From: Dechloromonas sp. TW-R-39-2 | GTDB lineage: Bacteria > Pseudomonadota > Gammaproteobacteria > Burkholderiales > Rhodocyclaceae | Length of the DNA: 64,000 nt | NCBI RefSeq assembly: GCF_016864195.1 | Contig: NZ_CP045202.1 | Location: 2,015,001 to 2,079,000, forward strand | Direction of reading: 5' to 3' | Shown here: positions 9,678-17,587 of the stretch, one piece after another | How positions within the stretch are numbered: position 1 is the stretch's first letter | Layout of the letters: each line of letters opens with the position of its first letter | Position numbers and translations under genes: made by a program | Notes under the pieces: model-generated | The model's database searches: none | Told to the model about the DNA's origin: nothing | What the model saw: only the letters and a program-made list of their open reading frames with translations

Positions 9678-12455
9678 TTAACCGCTGTTACGCAAGCCAG
9701 AAGCAATACCGTTGATCGACAGATGGATGCCCCGAGCCAGTCGTTCGTCGGTGTCACCGGCGCGGTGGCGCTTGAGCAGTTCGACTTGCAGGTGGTTGAG
9801 CGGGTCCATGTAGGGCGAGCGCAGTTGCAGCGAACGCTTGAGCATTGGATTCTCTGCCAGAAGATCGTCCTGTTCCAGGATGGCCAGCAGGTGCTTGCGG
9901 GTCAGCGCCCATTCGGTTTCGATCCGGCTGAAGATGCGCTGGCGCAAGCCGGCATCGGTGACCAGCTCGGCGTAGCGCGAAGCAATGGCAAGATCGGTTT
10001 TGGCCAGCACCATGTCCATGTTCGAGAGCAGGCTCTTGAAGAACGGCCAGGATTTGACCATTCGGCGCAGCGTTGCCAGGCCATCGGAATTGCCCTGCAA
10101 ATAGCCGTCGACCGCGGAACCGAAACCGTACCAGCCGGGCAGCATCAGGCGGCACTGTGCCCAGCTGAACACCCAGGGGATGGCCCGCAGGTCTTCGATG
10201 CGTTCGGAAGCCTTACGCGAGGCCGGGCGGCTGCCGATGTTCAGCGAGGCGATTTCAGAAACAACGGTCGACTGGCGGAAATAGGTCGTAAAGCCTGGCG
10301 TCTCATAGACCAGGCCGCGATAGGCGTTGAAGGCGCGGGCCGACAGTTCATCCATGACAACGTGGAATTGCTGGGCTGGCTCGACCTGGTTTTCATGGTC
10401 GGTCAGGCTGGCTTCCAACGTGGCGGCGAGCAGGACTTCCAGATTACGGCGGCCGGTATCCGGGTTGCCGTACTTGGTCGAAATGACTTCACCCTGTTCG
10501 GTCAGGCGGATCTGGCCGGAAACAGCGCCGGCCGGTTGAGCCAGGATGGCGTGATAGGTCGGGCCGCCGCCGCGACCGACCGAGCCACCGCGGCCATGGA
10601 ACAGACGCAGGCGGACCTGGTGTCGGGCAAAAACCTGGGCCAGTTCGATTTCGGCTTTGTAGAGTTCCCAACCCGAGGTCAGGAAGCCGCCATCCTTGTT
10701 GGAGTCGGAGTAACCAAGCATGACCTCATGCTCGTCGCCCCGACCGGCGATCAAGGCACGGTAGGCTGGAATGTCGAAAACGCCGGCCATCGTCGCCGCG
10801 CTCTTCTGCAAGTCTTCGATGGTTTCGAACAGCGGGATGATATTCACGTCGAGGCGCGGCGTCGCGCCGGGCAGCAGCAGGCCGGATTCCTTGAGCAGCA
10901 GTGCCAGTTCAAGCAGGTCGGAAACGCCGTCGGTTTTCGAGATGATGCAGTTCGGCAACGCGGCCGCACCGTAACGCTGGCGCAGTTCGTGTGCAGCAAA
11001 GAAGATGGCCAGTTCGCCCTGCGTTTCTTCCGAATAATTCAGGTAGGGCGAATACAGCGGACGCGGCGTGGCGATTTCTTCAACCAGCAGCTTGATGCGG
11101 TCGACCTCGGCCAGTGCCTCATAATCGGCGCAGCGACCGGCACCGGCGAGCAGTTCGGCGACGCTGCGGGCGTGTACTTCGGAGTTCTGGCGCAGATCGA
11201 TCGGCGCCAGGTGGAAACCGAAGACCTGGACGGCACGCAGCAAGCGGCGCAGGCGACCACCAGCCAGTTGGGCGCTGCCATTCAGCTTGAGCGAATTGGC
11301 CAGTACCTTGAGATCGGCGCGCAGGGCTTCCGGGGTTTCGTAGGCGGTGGCGTGGCCGATTTCATGACGCACCGGTTCGACCTGGTCGAGACTGCGGGCC
11401 GTTGCAGCGAGGCGGGCGTAAATGCCGGAAAGGGCGCGGCGATAGGGTTCGTCGGCACGCTGCGGCGAATGGTCGGTCGAGTGCTCGGCCAGTGCCACGA
11501 GTTCCGGTGTGACCTTGATCAGCAGGTCGGAAAGCGGCAATTCGCCACCCAGCTCATGAACTTCTTCGAGATAGTGATTGAGTGCCGCAGCCGATTGCAG
11601 GCGCAGGGCTTCACGCAGAATCTCGGCGGTCACGAAAGGGTTGCCGTCGCGGTCGCCGCCGATCCAGCTGCCGACGCGGAAGAAGGGCGGCAGGGCCCAT
11701 ATTTTTTCCGGGTAACGTTTCTGTAATTGCTGCGTTGCCTGGATGTACAGGCGCGGCAGTTCAGTAAAGAACGTTTCCTTGAAATAGGTGACGCCGTTGC
11801 GCACTTCGTCGAGCACCTTGAGGCGGACCGGGCGCAGCATGCGCGACTGCCACAGCGTGAGTACGGCATTGGCCAGCCCGAGATCATTCTCGGCTTCCTC
11901 TTCCGGCGTCATCTGCAGACGCTCGCGCTGGTCGAGCAAGCGGGCGATATCGCGGTGATTGCGGATCAGGCTCTGGCGCTGGACTTCGGTCGGGTGCGCG
12001 GTGAGCACCGGCGCAACCAAGGCATGGGCGAAGAAATCGGCAATGGCTTCGGGTGAGATTTTCGCGGTCGACAGCGCGTCAAGGGCAAAAATCAGGCTGC
12101 CTTCTCGCGGCGGTGAACCGGCCAGATCATGGGCCCGGCGACGACGGATGTGGTGCTCGTCTTCGGCAATATTGGCCAGTTGCAAAAAGTAGCTGAAAGC
12201 GCGGACGACGGACTGGGTCGTATCGCGCGGCAGCGGGTCAAGCAGGGCAGCCAGTTCGTCACGCGCAGCGGGGTCACCGTTGCGGGCGAAGCGAACGGCC
12301 GTCTGGCGGACGCGCTCCACAATATCAAAGACGGAATCGCCTTCCTGGGTGCGGACGGTGTCGCCGAGCACCCGGCCGAGCAGCCGGATGTCGGTGCGCA
12401 GCGGTTCGTCCTTGGAAAAGTTGTCTTGATCGTTGTGGCGTGCGTCCTGGGGCAT
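9678..12455 (-). CDS. ppc: Phosphoenolpyruvate carboxylase
   Basis: PEP carboxylase converts PEP and bicarbonate to oxaloacetate and replenishes the TCA cycle. The 925-aa protein has the catalytic His motif VLTAHPTEVQRQS (His154), the GYSDSNKDGGF loop, FHGRGGSVGRGGGPTYHAI, and the canonical C-terminal ending SGLRNSG with the terminal Gly needed for activity. The start overlaps the stop of the upstream stress protein gene by 1 nt (TAATG), so the two form an operon. The nearby ppsR gene acts on the same PEP node. Confidence 0.97.
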   Translation of the reverse strand: MPQDARHNDQDNFSKDEPLRTDIRLLGRVLGDTVRTQEGDSVFDIVERVRQTAVRFARNGDPAARDELAALLDPLPRDTTQSVVRAFSYFLQLANIAEDEHHIRRRRAHDLAGSPPREGSLIFALDALSTAKISPEAIADFFAHALVAPVLTAHPTEVQRQSLIRNHRDIARLLDQRERLQMTPEEEAENDLGLANAVLTLWQSRMLRPVRLKVLDEVRNGVTYFKETFFTELPRLYIQATQQLQKRYPEKIWALPPFFRVGSWIGGDRDGNPFVTAEILREALRLQSAAALNHYLEEVHELGGELPLSDLLIKVTPELVALAEHSTDHSPQRADEPYRRALSGIYARLAATARSLDQVEPVRHEIGHATAYETPEALRADLKVLANSLKLNGSAQLAGGRLRRLLRAVQVFGFHLAPIDLRQNSEVHARSVAELLAGAGRCADYEALAEVDRIKLLVEEIATPRPLYSPYLNYSEETQGELAIFFAAHELRQRYGAAALPNCIISKTDGVSDLLELALLLKESGLLLPGATPRLDVNIIPLFETIEDLQKSAATMAGVFDIPAYRALIAGRGDEHEVMLGYSDSNKDGGFLTSGWELYKAEIELAQVFARHQVRLRLFHGRGGSVGRGGGPTYHAILAQPAGAVSGQIRLTEQGEVISTKYGNPDTGRRNLEVLLAATLEASLTDHENQVEPAQQFHVVMDELSARAFNAYRGLVYETPGFTTYFRQSTVVSEIASLNIGSRPASRKASERIEDLRAIPWVFSWAQCRLMLPGWYGFGSAVDGYLQGNSDGLATLRRMVKSWPFFKSLLSNMDMVLAKTDLAIASRYAELVTDAGLRQRIFSRIETEWALTRKHLLAILEQDDLLAENPMLKRSLQLRSPYMDPLNHLQVELLKRHRAGDTDERLARGIHLSINGIASGLRNSG

Positions 12456-12901
12456 TAGTGTTTCCTGACGAGAAGTACGGAGGCGTCGGCGATTTTAGCC
12501 AGTTGTTCGGCAACCGAGCCGAGAATAAGGGTGGCCAGGCCGCGTTGACCGTGGCGACCGATGACGATCAGGTCGATATTGAGTTCCTTGGCTTTTTCAG
12601 CAATGGTTTCGGAAACGCGGCGGTTGCGTGTTTCGAGAATCAGCGCCTCGGCATTGACGCCTTCGGCCTGGGCCATGGCTTTGTCGAGCAGGGTACGTCC
12701 GGCCTGGATAATGTTGGCAACGGCGCCTTCAAGGTTGACGACATTGGTCAGCGCGTGGCCGTGCATATTGAGCATCGTTTCATCGGCAACGTGGCTGATG
12801 TAGAGCTTGGCATTGCTGGTGCGAGCAATGTGCAGGGCTTCCGCCAGGGCACTGCGCGAGGTTTCACTGTCGTCAATGGCGACCAGAATGGTTTTGTACA
12901 T
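12455..12901 (-). CDS. Universal stress protein, UspA family
   Basis: The 148-aa single-domain Usp begins MYKTILVAIDDSETSRSAL and ends with the ATP-binding pattern G-x2-G-x9-GS (IGRHGQRGLATLILGS) followed by VAEQLAKIADASVLLVRKH. Usp proteins are cytoplasmic, often bind ATP, and are linked to stress or anaerobic survival. The exact role is not readable. It is co-transcribed with ppc, with start and stop codons overlapping. Confidence 0.9.
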   Translation of the reverse strand: MYKTILVAIDDSETSRSALAEALHIARTSNAKLYISHVADETMLNMHGHALTNVVNLEGAVANIIQAGRTLLDKAMAQAEGVNAEALILETRNRRVSETIAEKAKELNIDLIVIGRHGQRGLATLILGSVAEQLAKIADASVLLVRKH

Positions 12902-12942
12902 GGCAGTTCTCCAGTTAAGTTTTTGCTTGGCGCATACCTTAG

Positions 12943-12992
12943 CAAAAGAAAAGCCGGCCGCCAGTTAGGGAAATCCTCAACATGCGGCCTGG
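12943..12992 (-). terminator. Possible intrinsic terminator of the 101-aa protein gene
   Basis: On the minus strand, GGCCGC and GCGGCC arms with an intervening loop of about 22 nt (with a small inner GGA/TCC pairing) are followed by TTTTCTTTTG. It sits 15-65 nt past the stop of the gene at 13008. The stem is G+C-rich but the loop is long, so confidence is moderate. Confidence 0.4.
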
Positions 12993-13007
12993 ATCGGTTC
13001 GCAGGAG

Positions 13008-13313
13008 CTATTTGAGTGCGGCAATGAAACGCTGGCGAGCGCTTTCCAGTTCCGGGAGCGCTGCACTATCAACCAAAGGGCTGCAGCGTTGGTAGAAATG
13101 ATCGAAAGCTGCCAGAACGGTTTTTTTGTCGAGTTTTCCACGGGCCGCGGCCGCGCTTGCCGGGGTGCCGGTGTCGAGTGGTTTGAGCACGGCATAGCGC
13201 GGAATGATCCGTTGGCCGCCATTCTCGGATGCCGCGGTCAACGGGCCGGTTTTGACGAAAATCTGGCCGTCGTATTCGAACCGGGAGCCTGTCGCGATAT
13301 CGTGCAGTTTCAT
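13008..13313 (-). CDS. Conserved-looking small protein of unknown function
   Basis: The 101-aa product has no signal peptide or membrane segment. The first half is beta-rich (MKLHDIATGSRFEYDGQIFVKTGPL, IIPRYAVLKPLD), and the second half is helical (LDKKTVLAAFDHFYQRC, LPELESARQRFIAALK). I do not recognise the family. It is divergent from lexA with a 122-bp intergenic region that holds the SOS box, so it could share LexA control, though its own promoter is not clear. The codon usage matches its neighbours. Confidence 0.6.
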   Translation of the reverse strand: MKLHDIATGSRFEYDGQIFVKTGPLTAASENGGQRIIPRYAVLKPLDTGTPASAAAARGKLDKKTVLAAFDHFYQRCSPLVDSAALPELESARQRFIAALK

Positions 13314-13394
13314 GTTTGTAAGTTCAGGAGCGCTGGGCTGGAAATGGTAGCAGTTTGCCCGGAAGTGGATTCTTTGCTTGCCAAAAAAACGATA

Positions 13395-13410
13395 CTGTAC
13401 AAAAATACAG
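13395..13410. promoter_or_regulatory. LexA (SOS) box
   Basis: A perfect CTGT-N8-ACAG palindrome (CTGTACAAAAATACAG), preceded by TA as in the Escherichia coli consensus, lies 25 bp upstream of the lexA start. This indicates autoregulation of lexA. Because the gene at 13008-13313 diverges from this region, the same box could affect it too. Confidence 0.9.
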
Positions 13411-13435
13411 CCAATGGATTTTACGGGATCAGGCC

Positions 13436-14041
13436 ATGAAACTTACGCCGCGGCAGCAGGAAATTCTCGATTTCATCAAAAATACGCTTGAGGTTCTTGG
13501 CGCACCGCCAACCCGCATGGAAATTTCCACCGCCTTTGGCTTTGCTTCACCGAATGCGGCTGAAGATCACCTCAAGGCGCTGGCCAAAAAAGGGGCCATT
13601 ACACTGGAGCCAGGCTCGGCTCGCGGTATTCGCCTGATCGAACAACTGGGTTTGCCGCTGATTGGCAGCGTTGCGGCGGGCTCTCCGATCCTTGCCGTGG
13701 AGAACGTTCAGGGGCGCTATGCACTTGATGCCCAGCTCTTCAGTCCGCGGGCTGATTTTCTGCTCAAGGTGCGTGGCTTGTCGATGATCGACGCCGGAAT
13801 TTTCGACGGCGACCTGATCGCCGTGCACAAGACGAATCAGGCACGCGATGGCCAGATTGTTGTTGCCCGTCTTGATGAAGAGGTCACCGTCAAGCGATTG
13901 CAGCGCAAGAACGGCGTGATTGAACTGATCGCAGAAAACCCCGATTACCAGCCAATCATCGTGAATCCCGAAGAAATCGATTTTGCCATCGAAGGCATTG
14001 CAGTCGGCTTGATTCGCGGAGCCATCAGCACCCTGTCCTGA
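13436..14041 (+). CDS. lexA: LexA repressor
   Basis: LexA represses SOS genes and cleaves itself when RecA is activated by DNA damage. The 201-aa protein has an N-terminal winged helix (about 1-68, [14 protein letters not shown]), the Ala81-Gly82 cleavage site (SVAAGSP), and the catalytic dyad Ser116 (GLSM) and Lys153 (VTVKR), matching E. coli LexA with a shift of three. The ATG at 13436 is chosen over an upstream in-frame start at 13355, which would place the operator inside the coding region. AGG lies just upstream. Confidence 0.97.
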   Translation: MKLTPRQQEILDFIKNTLEVLGAPPTRMEISTAFGFASPNAAEDHLKALAKKGAITLEPGSARGIRLIEQLGLPLIGSVAAGSPILAVENVQGRYALDAQLFSPRADFLLKVRGLSMIDAGIFDGDLIAVHKTNQARDGQIVVARLDEEVTVKRLQRKNGVIELIAENPDYQPIIVNPEEIDFAIEGIAVGLIRGAISTLS

Positions 14042-14080
14042 ACAGGTGGCAGCCGGCCCCGCGTCGTGTTTTGACTGGGG

Positions 14081-14350
14081 TCAGGCTGCGGTCGAGCCAC
14101 GCAATTGAATCAGCTCAACCAGCGTATTGACCGAGCGCAGGTAGTGTCGGGTTTTTTCATCCCCGGCTTCAATCACAATGCCGTATTTTTTCTTCAGGCC
14201 AAGGACGAGTTCAAGTGCATCGATCGAGTCGAGGCCCAGGCCGTCATCGCCAAAAAGCGACGTGTCATCTCCAATGTCGTCGACTGCGATGTCTTCGAGA
14301 TTCATGGCTTCAATGATGAATTGCTTGAGTTCAAGGTGCAGGTTGGTCAT
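14081..14350 (-). CDS. Acyl carrier protein (specialised, second ACP type)
   Basis: The 89-aa acidic protein has the phosphopantetheine attachment motif GLDSIDALEL with Ser42, within the four-helix ACP fold. It is not the fatty-acid-synthase AcpP by context, because no fab genes are adjacent. It follows the serine hydrolase lipoprotein gene by 3 nt on the same strand, so the two are likely one transcript. Such stand-alone ACPs often serve surface lipid, polyketide or exopolysaccharide modification. The holo-form would need a phosphopantetheinyl transferase from elsewhere. The partner and acyl group are unknown. Confidence 0.85.
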   Translation of the reverse strand: MTNLHLELKQFIIEAMNLEDIAVDDIGDDTSLFGDDGLGLDSIDALELVLGLKKKYGIVIEAGDEKTRHYLRSVNTLVELIQLRGSTAA

Positions 14351-14353
14351 GGT

Positions 14354-16120
14354 TCAGTTCAGTTTTTTGCGAAGTTGATGGCCTGAAAATCCCAGGCGCG
14401 CTTCGTCATCTTGATAAATCAGGCGCAGCGTATCGCCGCGCCCACTCCCCAGGCCGGCAGTGACGGCCTCGTTTTCGGATACCGGCTGGAAACCGATCCG
14501 CAGCAGCAAGTCCGGTTTTTCAGCGAAACGTACTTCGCCGACCAGCAAGCCGTTTTCTTCTTTCAGTTCAATGCGTTCGGGGGTTGGGCCGTCGATTTTC
14601 TCGACGATTTCATATTTCCCGATGCGCTGCAGGAATTGTTCGGGAATGATGCCTGGCTTGAGTTTTTCACCGAACATCATTGATTCGCCGCCGAGGCGCC
14701 CGACAACGATCTGGCGGCCATCGATGGTGGTCATCGAAACACGGATATCTTCAAAAGCACCGACGCTGACGGGCATGATGCCGAAGAGCTTGTATTTCAG
14801 GCTGAACAGTCCATCTTCATGGGCGATCAGGCGAAAGCGATGGCCAACCACGTCGACGTCGATGCTGCCGGAGTCTGTCGAAATCTTGCTCAGGCCGACC
14901 AGGGTGTCGAAGTAACCGTTGAATTGACGCAATTCTTCCGGGGTCGGTTCGCGTTCTTTGGTTTTTGCCGTTTTGGCCGGCGCCTGATGAATGCCGGTTT
15001 TGGCTTCGAGCATCAGGCGGAGAGCTTCGGCCGAGATTTTCGAGACGGCAAGGTGGGCGCTGGCGGAGTTCGAGAGGACGACAACGCCTAGTTTGTGTTC
15101 AGGCAGGATCGCCATCATGCTGTGCGAATCGGGCAGCGAGCCACCGTGACTGGCCACCGGGCCTCCACCGGGGACTTCGATGCCGTGCATCATCCAGCCG
15201 AGTCCGACGTAGGAATTGAAGGCGAGGGGAAAGCTGGCGTTCTGGATACGCACCATTTCATGGGCTGATCTGGGTGACAAGATGTTTTTGCCGCCGTAGT
15301 GCCCATCGGCAAATTGCATTTTGAGGAAGTGACCGAGGTCGACCACGCTGCTCAATAAATTAGCCGCTGGCATGTCGCGTAAAGAGAAAACTTCGATTTC
15401 CTTGTTGTTTTCGTATGCTTTTGCCACTGCGCGCGATGCAAAACGACTCTGATTCATCTCCATCGGTTTGAAGAAGTGTTCAGTCATGTAGGTTTCGAAG
15501 GGTTCGCCGCTGACTTTCTGGACGGTTGCTCCGAGTAGTGCCATGCCGACGTTGGAGTAAGAAAATACGTAGTTGGGCGGAAAAGTCAGGTGCTCTTCGC
15601 GCAGCCCGTCAACGACAGTTTCGAAATGGCCGGGATCGCGCACGAACATGCCGCGCAGGAAGTTCGATGGCAGGCCGGAGTGATGCGTCATGATGTTGCG
15701 GGGCGTGACCGGGCCGGCTTTGGGAAAGCGGGTCTTGATGGCGAAATCAGGCAAGGCGGCCACCAGCGGTTGGTCGATGTCGAGCTTGCCTTGCTCGGCC
15801 AGTTGCATGGTTGCTGCCGCGGTAAAAACCTTGGCGATCGAGCCGGCGCGATAAACGGTTTCCGGCGTGGCCGGAATCTTGTTTTCCAGGTCGGCGTACC
15901 CGTAGCCTTTTTGCCAGATCACTTTTTGATCGTCGACCAGTGCAATGCTCAGGCCGGTGATGTCGTTGTCCGACATTTCACGGTCGACCAGCCAATCCAG
16001 GTATTTTTCGACATATCGGTAATCTCCACGGACACTGCCTCCGGAAACCGGCGGCGGTGTGGCGCAGGCGCCCAGGAGGAGCAGGGCGCAGGCAGCGGAA
16101 ATGATTCGATGGCAGAACAT
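14354..16120 (-). CDS. Serine hydrolase lipoprotein, beta-lactamase (class C) fold
   Basis: The product (588 aa from the ATG at 16120) has a lipobox LLGAC (Cys19) and a penicillin-binding-protein-like domain (about 45-370). The SxxK motif is SIAK (Ser94, Lys97), YSN follows in FSYSNVG, and HGG in ASHGGSLPDSHS takes the place of KTG. A beta-rich C-terminal region of about 200 residues follows. Class C-like members include esterases, D-amino peptidases and transacylases. The start at 16120 is used because it puts the lipobox at the right distance; an upstream TTG (16153) is unlikely. The pairing with an ACP gene is unusual and suggests handling of acyl groups at the cell surface. Confidence 0.82.
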   Translation of the reverse strand: MFCHRIISAACALLLLGACATPPPVSGGSVRGDYRYVEKYLDWLVDREMSDNDITGLSIALVDDQKVIWQKGYGYADLENKIPATPETVYRAGSIAKVFTAAATMQLAEQGKLDIDQPLVAALPDFAIKTRFPKAGPVTPRNIMTHHSGLPSNFLRGMFVRDPGHFETVVDGLREEHLTFPPNYVFSYSNVGMALLGATVQKVSGEPFETYMTEHFFKPMEMNQSRFASRAVAKAYENNKEIEVFSLRDMPAANLLSSVVDLGHFLKMQFADGHYGGKNILSPRSAHEMVRIQNASFPLAFNSYVGLGWMMHGIEVPGGGPVASHGGSLPDSHSMMAILPEHKLGVVVLSNSASAHLAVSKISAEALRLMLEAKTGIHQAPAKTAKTKEREPTPEELRQFNGYFDTLVGLSKISTDSGSIDVDVVGHRFRLIAHEDGLFSLKYKLFGIMPVSVGAFEDIRVSMTTIDGRQIVVGRLGGESMMFGEKLKPGIIPEQFLQRIGKYEIVEKIDGPTPERIELKEENGLLVGEVRFAEKPDLLLRIGFQPVSENEAVTAGLGSGRGDTLRLIYQDDEARLGFSGHQLRKKLN

Positions 16121-16199
16121 GGGGGCTTTCGGCAAGATGGGCAAGCACAGCAAGGCGCGATTATAAGTCAGATGAATCGGCCACCTTTCGGCAAAATAG

Positions 16200-16228
16200 C
16201 TGACAAATTCAGTCGAGTATTTTAAAAT
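16200..16228 (+). promoter_or_regulatory. Sigma-70-type promoter of cysE
   Basis: CTGACA (16200-16205) and TAAAAT (16223-16228) are separated by 17 bp, each one mismatch from consensus. Transcription would start near 16235, 26 nt before the cysE ATG, leaving GGGAG (16246-16250) in the leader. Confidence 0.6.
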
Positions 16229-16260
16229 TCACCCTTGGAAAAAAAGGGAGATTCAGCTTC

Positions 16261-17016
16261 ATGTTCCGGCAGTTGAGTGAGGATATCCGTGCGGTTTTCG
16301 ACCGTGACCCGGCAGCCCGTTCGTTCTGGGAAGTGCTCACTTGTTACCCCGGCATTCATGCCCTGATCCTGCACCGTGTCGCGCACTGGCTGTGGGGCCA
16401 TCGTCTGCGCTGGCTGGCTCGCTTCACCGCGCATCTTTCCCGCTTCTTTACCGGTATCGAGATTCACCCCGGCGCAACCATCGGTCGTCGCTTTTTCATC
16501 GATCACGGGATGGGCGTTGTGATCGGTGAAACAGCGCTGATCGGTGACGATGTCACGCTTTATCACGGTGTTACGCTGGGCGGTACGTCCTGGAACAAGG
16601 GCAAGCGTCATCCAACGCTGGAAAACGGCGTCGTGATCGGAGCGGGGGCCAAGGTGCTTGGGCCGATCACGATTTCGGCTGGCGCCAAGGTCGGGTCGAA
16701 TGCCGTCGTGACCAAGCCTTTACCGGCCGGAGCGACTGCAGTCGGCAATCCGGCACGCATTCTCGATCATTCCGAGCAGAGCAAGCAGCGCGAAGAGCAG
16801 GCCGAAAAAATGGGTTTTTCTGCCTATGCGGTCGGGCGCGATCAGGATGATCCCCTGGCCAAGGCCATTCATGGTCTGCTTGATCATGCCGCCGAGACCG
16901 ATCGGCGTCTCGCTTCGCTGCTCAGGGAACTCGAACAGCAAGGCGTGAAGTGTGACCAGGAGGTGCAGTTGGCTGATTCTTTCGATGCCCAGTATCTGAG
17001 CAAAATAGTTGACTGA
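16261..17016 (+). CDS. cysE: Serine O-acetyltransferase CysE
   Basis: CysE makes O-acetylserine from serine and acetyl-CoA, the carbon skeleton for cysteine. The 251-aa protein has the N-terminal helical domain, then hexapeptide repeats with the active-site phrases [10 protein letters not shown] (Asp81-His82) and [10 protein letters not shown] (His102), and a C-terminal tail longer than in the short SATs. Its position just before iscR links cysteine supply, the sulfur source of IscS, to Fe-S assembly. The last codons and stop overlap the upstream IscR box and the -35 element of the iscR promoter. Confidence 0.95.
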   Translation: MFRQLSEDIRAVFDRDPAARSFWEVLTCYPGIHALILHRVAHWLWGHRLRWLARFTAHLSRFFTGIEIHPGATIGRRFFIDHGMGVVIGETALIGDDVTLYHGVTLGGTSWNKGKRHPTLENGVVIGAGAKVLGPITISAGAKVGSNAVVTKPLPAGATAVGNPARILDHSEQSKQREEQAEKMGFSAYAVGRDQDDPLAKAIHGLLDHAAETDRRLASLLRELEQQGVKCDQEVQLADSFDAQYLSKIVD

Positions 17017-17029
17017 TTTTGTCGGCTTT
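17005..17029. promoter_or_regulatory. IscR type 1 binding site, distal
   Basis: A 25-bp site beginning ATAGTTGACT and continuing to GTCGGCTTT matches the [2Fe-2S]-IscR (type 1) consensus at about 23 of 25 positions by eye. It overlaps the end of cysE and the -35 hexamer of the iscR promoter. Its start lies 29 bp upstream of that of the proximal site, so the two sites are on nearly the same helix face spacing. Confidence 0.8.
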
Positions 17030-17038
17030 CTGTATAGT
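17009..17038 (+). promoter_or_regulatory. iscR operon promoter
   Basis: TTGACT (17009-17014) and TATAGT (17033-17038) with an 18-bp spacer form a good sigma-70-type promoter. The -35 lies inside the distal IscR box and the -10 overlaps the proximal one, so bound holo-IscR would block RNA polymerase. The predicted start is near 17045, with AGGAG at 17063-17067 before the iscR ATG. Confidence 0.7.
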
Positions 17039-17058
17039 TGACCATAATACTCGGTTAT
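17034..17058. promoter_or_regulatory. IscR type 1 binding site, proximal
   Basis: A 25-bp site beginning ATAGTTGACC and ending ACTCGGTTAT matches the type 1 consensus at about 22 of 25 positions by eye. It overlaps the -10 element and predicted start site of the iscR promoter. Confidence 0.8.
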
Positions 17059-17072
17059 AGGCAGGAGATATC

Positions 17073-17579
17073 ATGCGACTTACTACCAAAGGGCGATTTG
17101 CCGTCACGGCAATGATCGATCTGGCGCTGCGTTGTGACGATGGCCCGGTGACTTTGGCCAGCATCAGCGAGCGTCAGAAGATTTCTCTTTCGTATCTTGA
17201 GCAACTGTTTGGCAAGTTGCGCCGCTACAAGCTGGTTGATAGCGTGCGCGGCCCGGGGGGTGGTTATTGTGTTGCCCGCCCGATTGACCAGGTGGCTGTG
17301 GCCGACATCATTCGTGCGGTCGACGAGCAGCTTGATGCAACGCAATGCGGTGGGCGTGAAAATTGCCACGATGAACATCGCTGCATGACGCATGATCTGT
17401 GGTCTACGCTCAATGCCAAGATGTACGAATATCTCTCGTCGGTGACGCTGGCCGAACTGGTTGAAAAGCAGAAAGCCAAGCTTGCCGGTGTCGGACAAGT
17501 CGTGATTGAAGACAAGCGTCGCCTCGGGCCGCAACCTCGCGCCCGGGTTGTTCGGGAAAAGGCTGGCGTTCTGGCCTGA
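17073..17579 (+). CDS. iscR: Fe-S cluster regulator IscR
   Basis: IscR is an Rrf2-family repressor that senses Fe-S status through a [2Fe-2S] cluster and represses isc when the cluster is present. The 168-aa protein has the winged helix (MRLTTKGRFAVTAMIDLAL) and all cluster ligands: Cys92, Cys98, Cys104 and His107 in CGGRENCHDEHRCMTH. It is the first gene of the isc operon and its promoter carries two IscR boxes, so autoregulation is expected. Confidence 0.97.
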   Translation: MRLTTKGRFAVTAMIDLALRCDDGPVTLASISERQKISLSYLEQLFGKLRRYKLVDSVRGPGGGYCVARPIDQVAVADIIRAVDEQLDATQCGGRENCHDEHRCMTHDLWSTLNAKMYEYLSSVTLAELVEKQKAKLAGVGQVVIEDKRRLGPQPRARVVREKAGVLA

Positions 17580-17587
17580 TCGCCATC

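Noticed and set aside
9723..11726. Long open frame on the plus strand opposite ppc
   Set aside because: It is an antisense shadow of the G+C-rich ppc gene and its translation shows no known domain, whereas ppc is complete with all motifs.
13355..13435. N-terminal extension of lexA from 13355
   Set aside because: It would place the LexA box inside the coding region, and homologues start at MKLTPRQQ.
14049..14089. Inverted repeat between lexA and the ACP gene
   Set aside because: GCAGCC/GGCTGC and CCCC/GGGG can pair, but there is a long loop, no U-tract, and it overlaps the ACP stop, so it is too weak to call a terminator.
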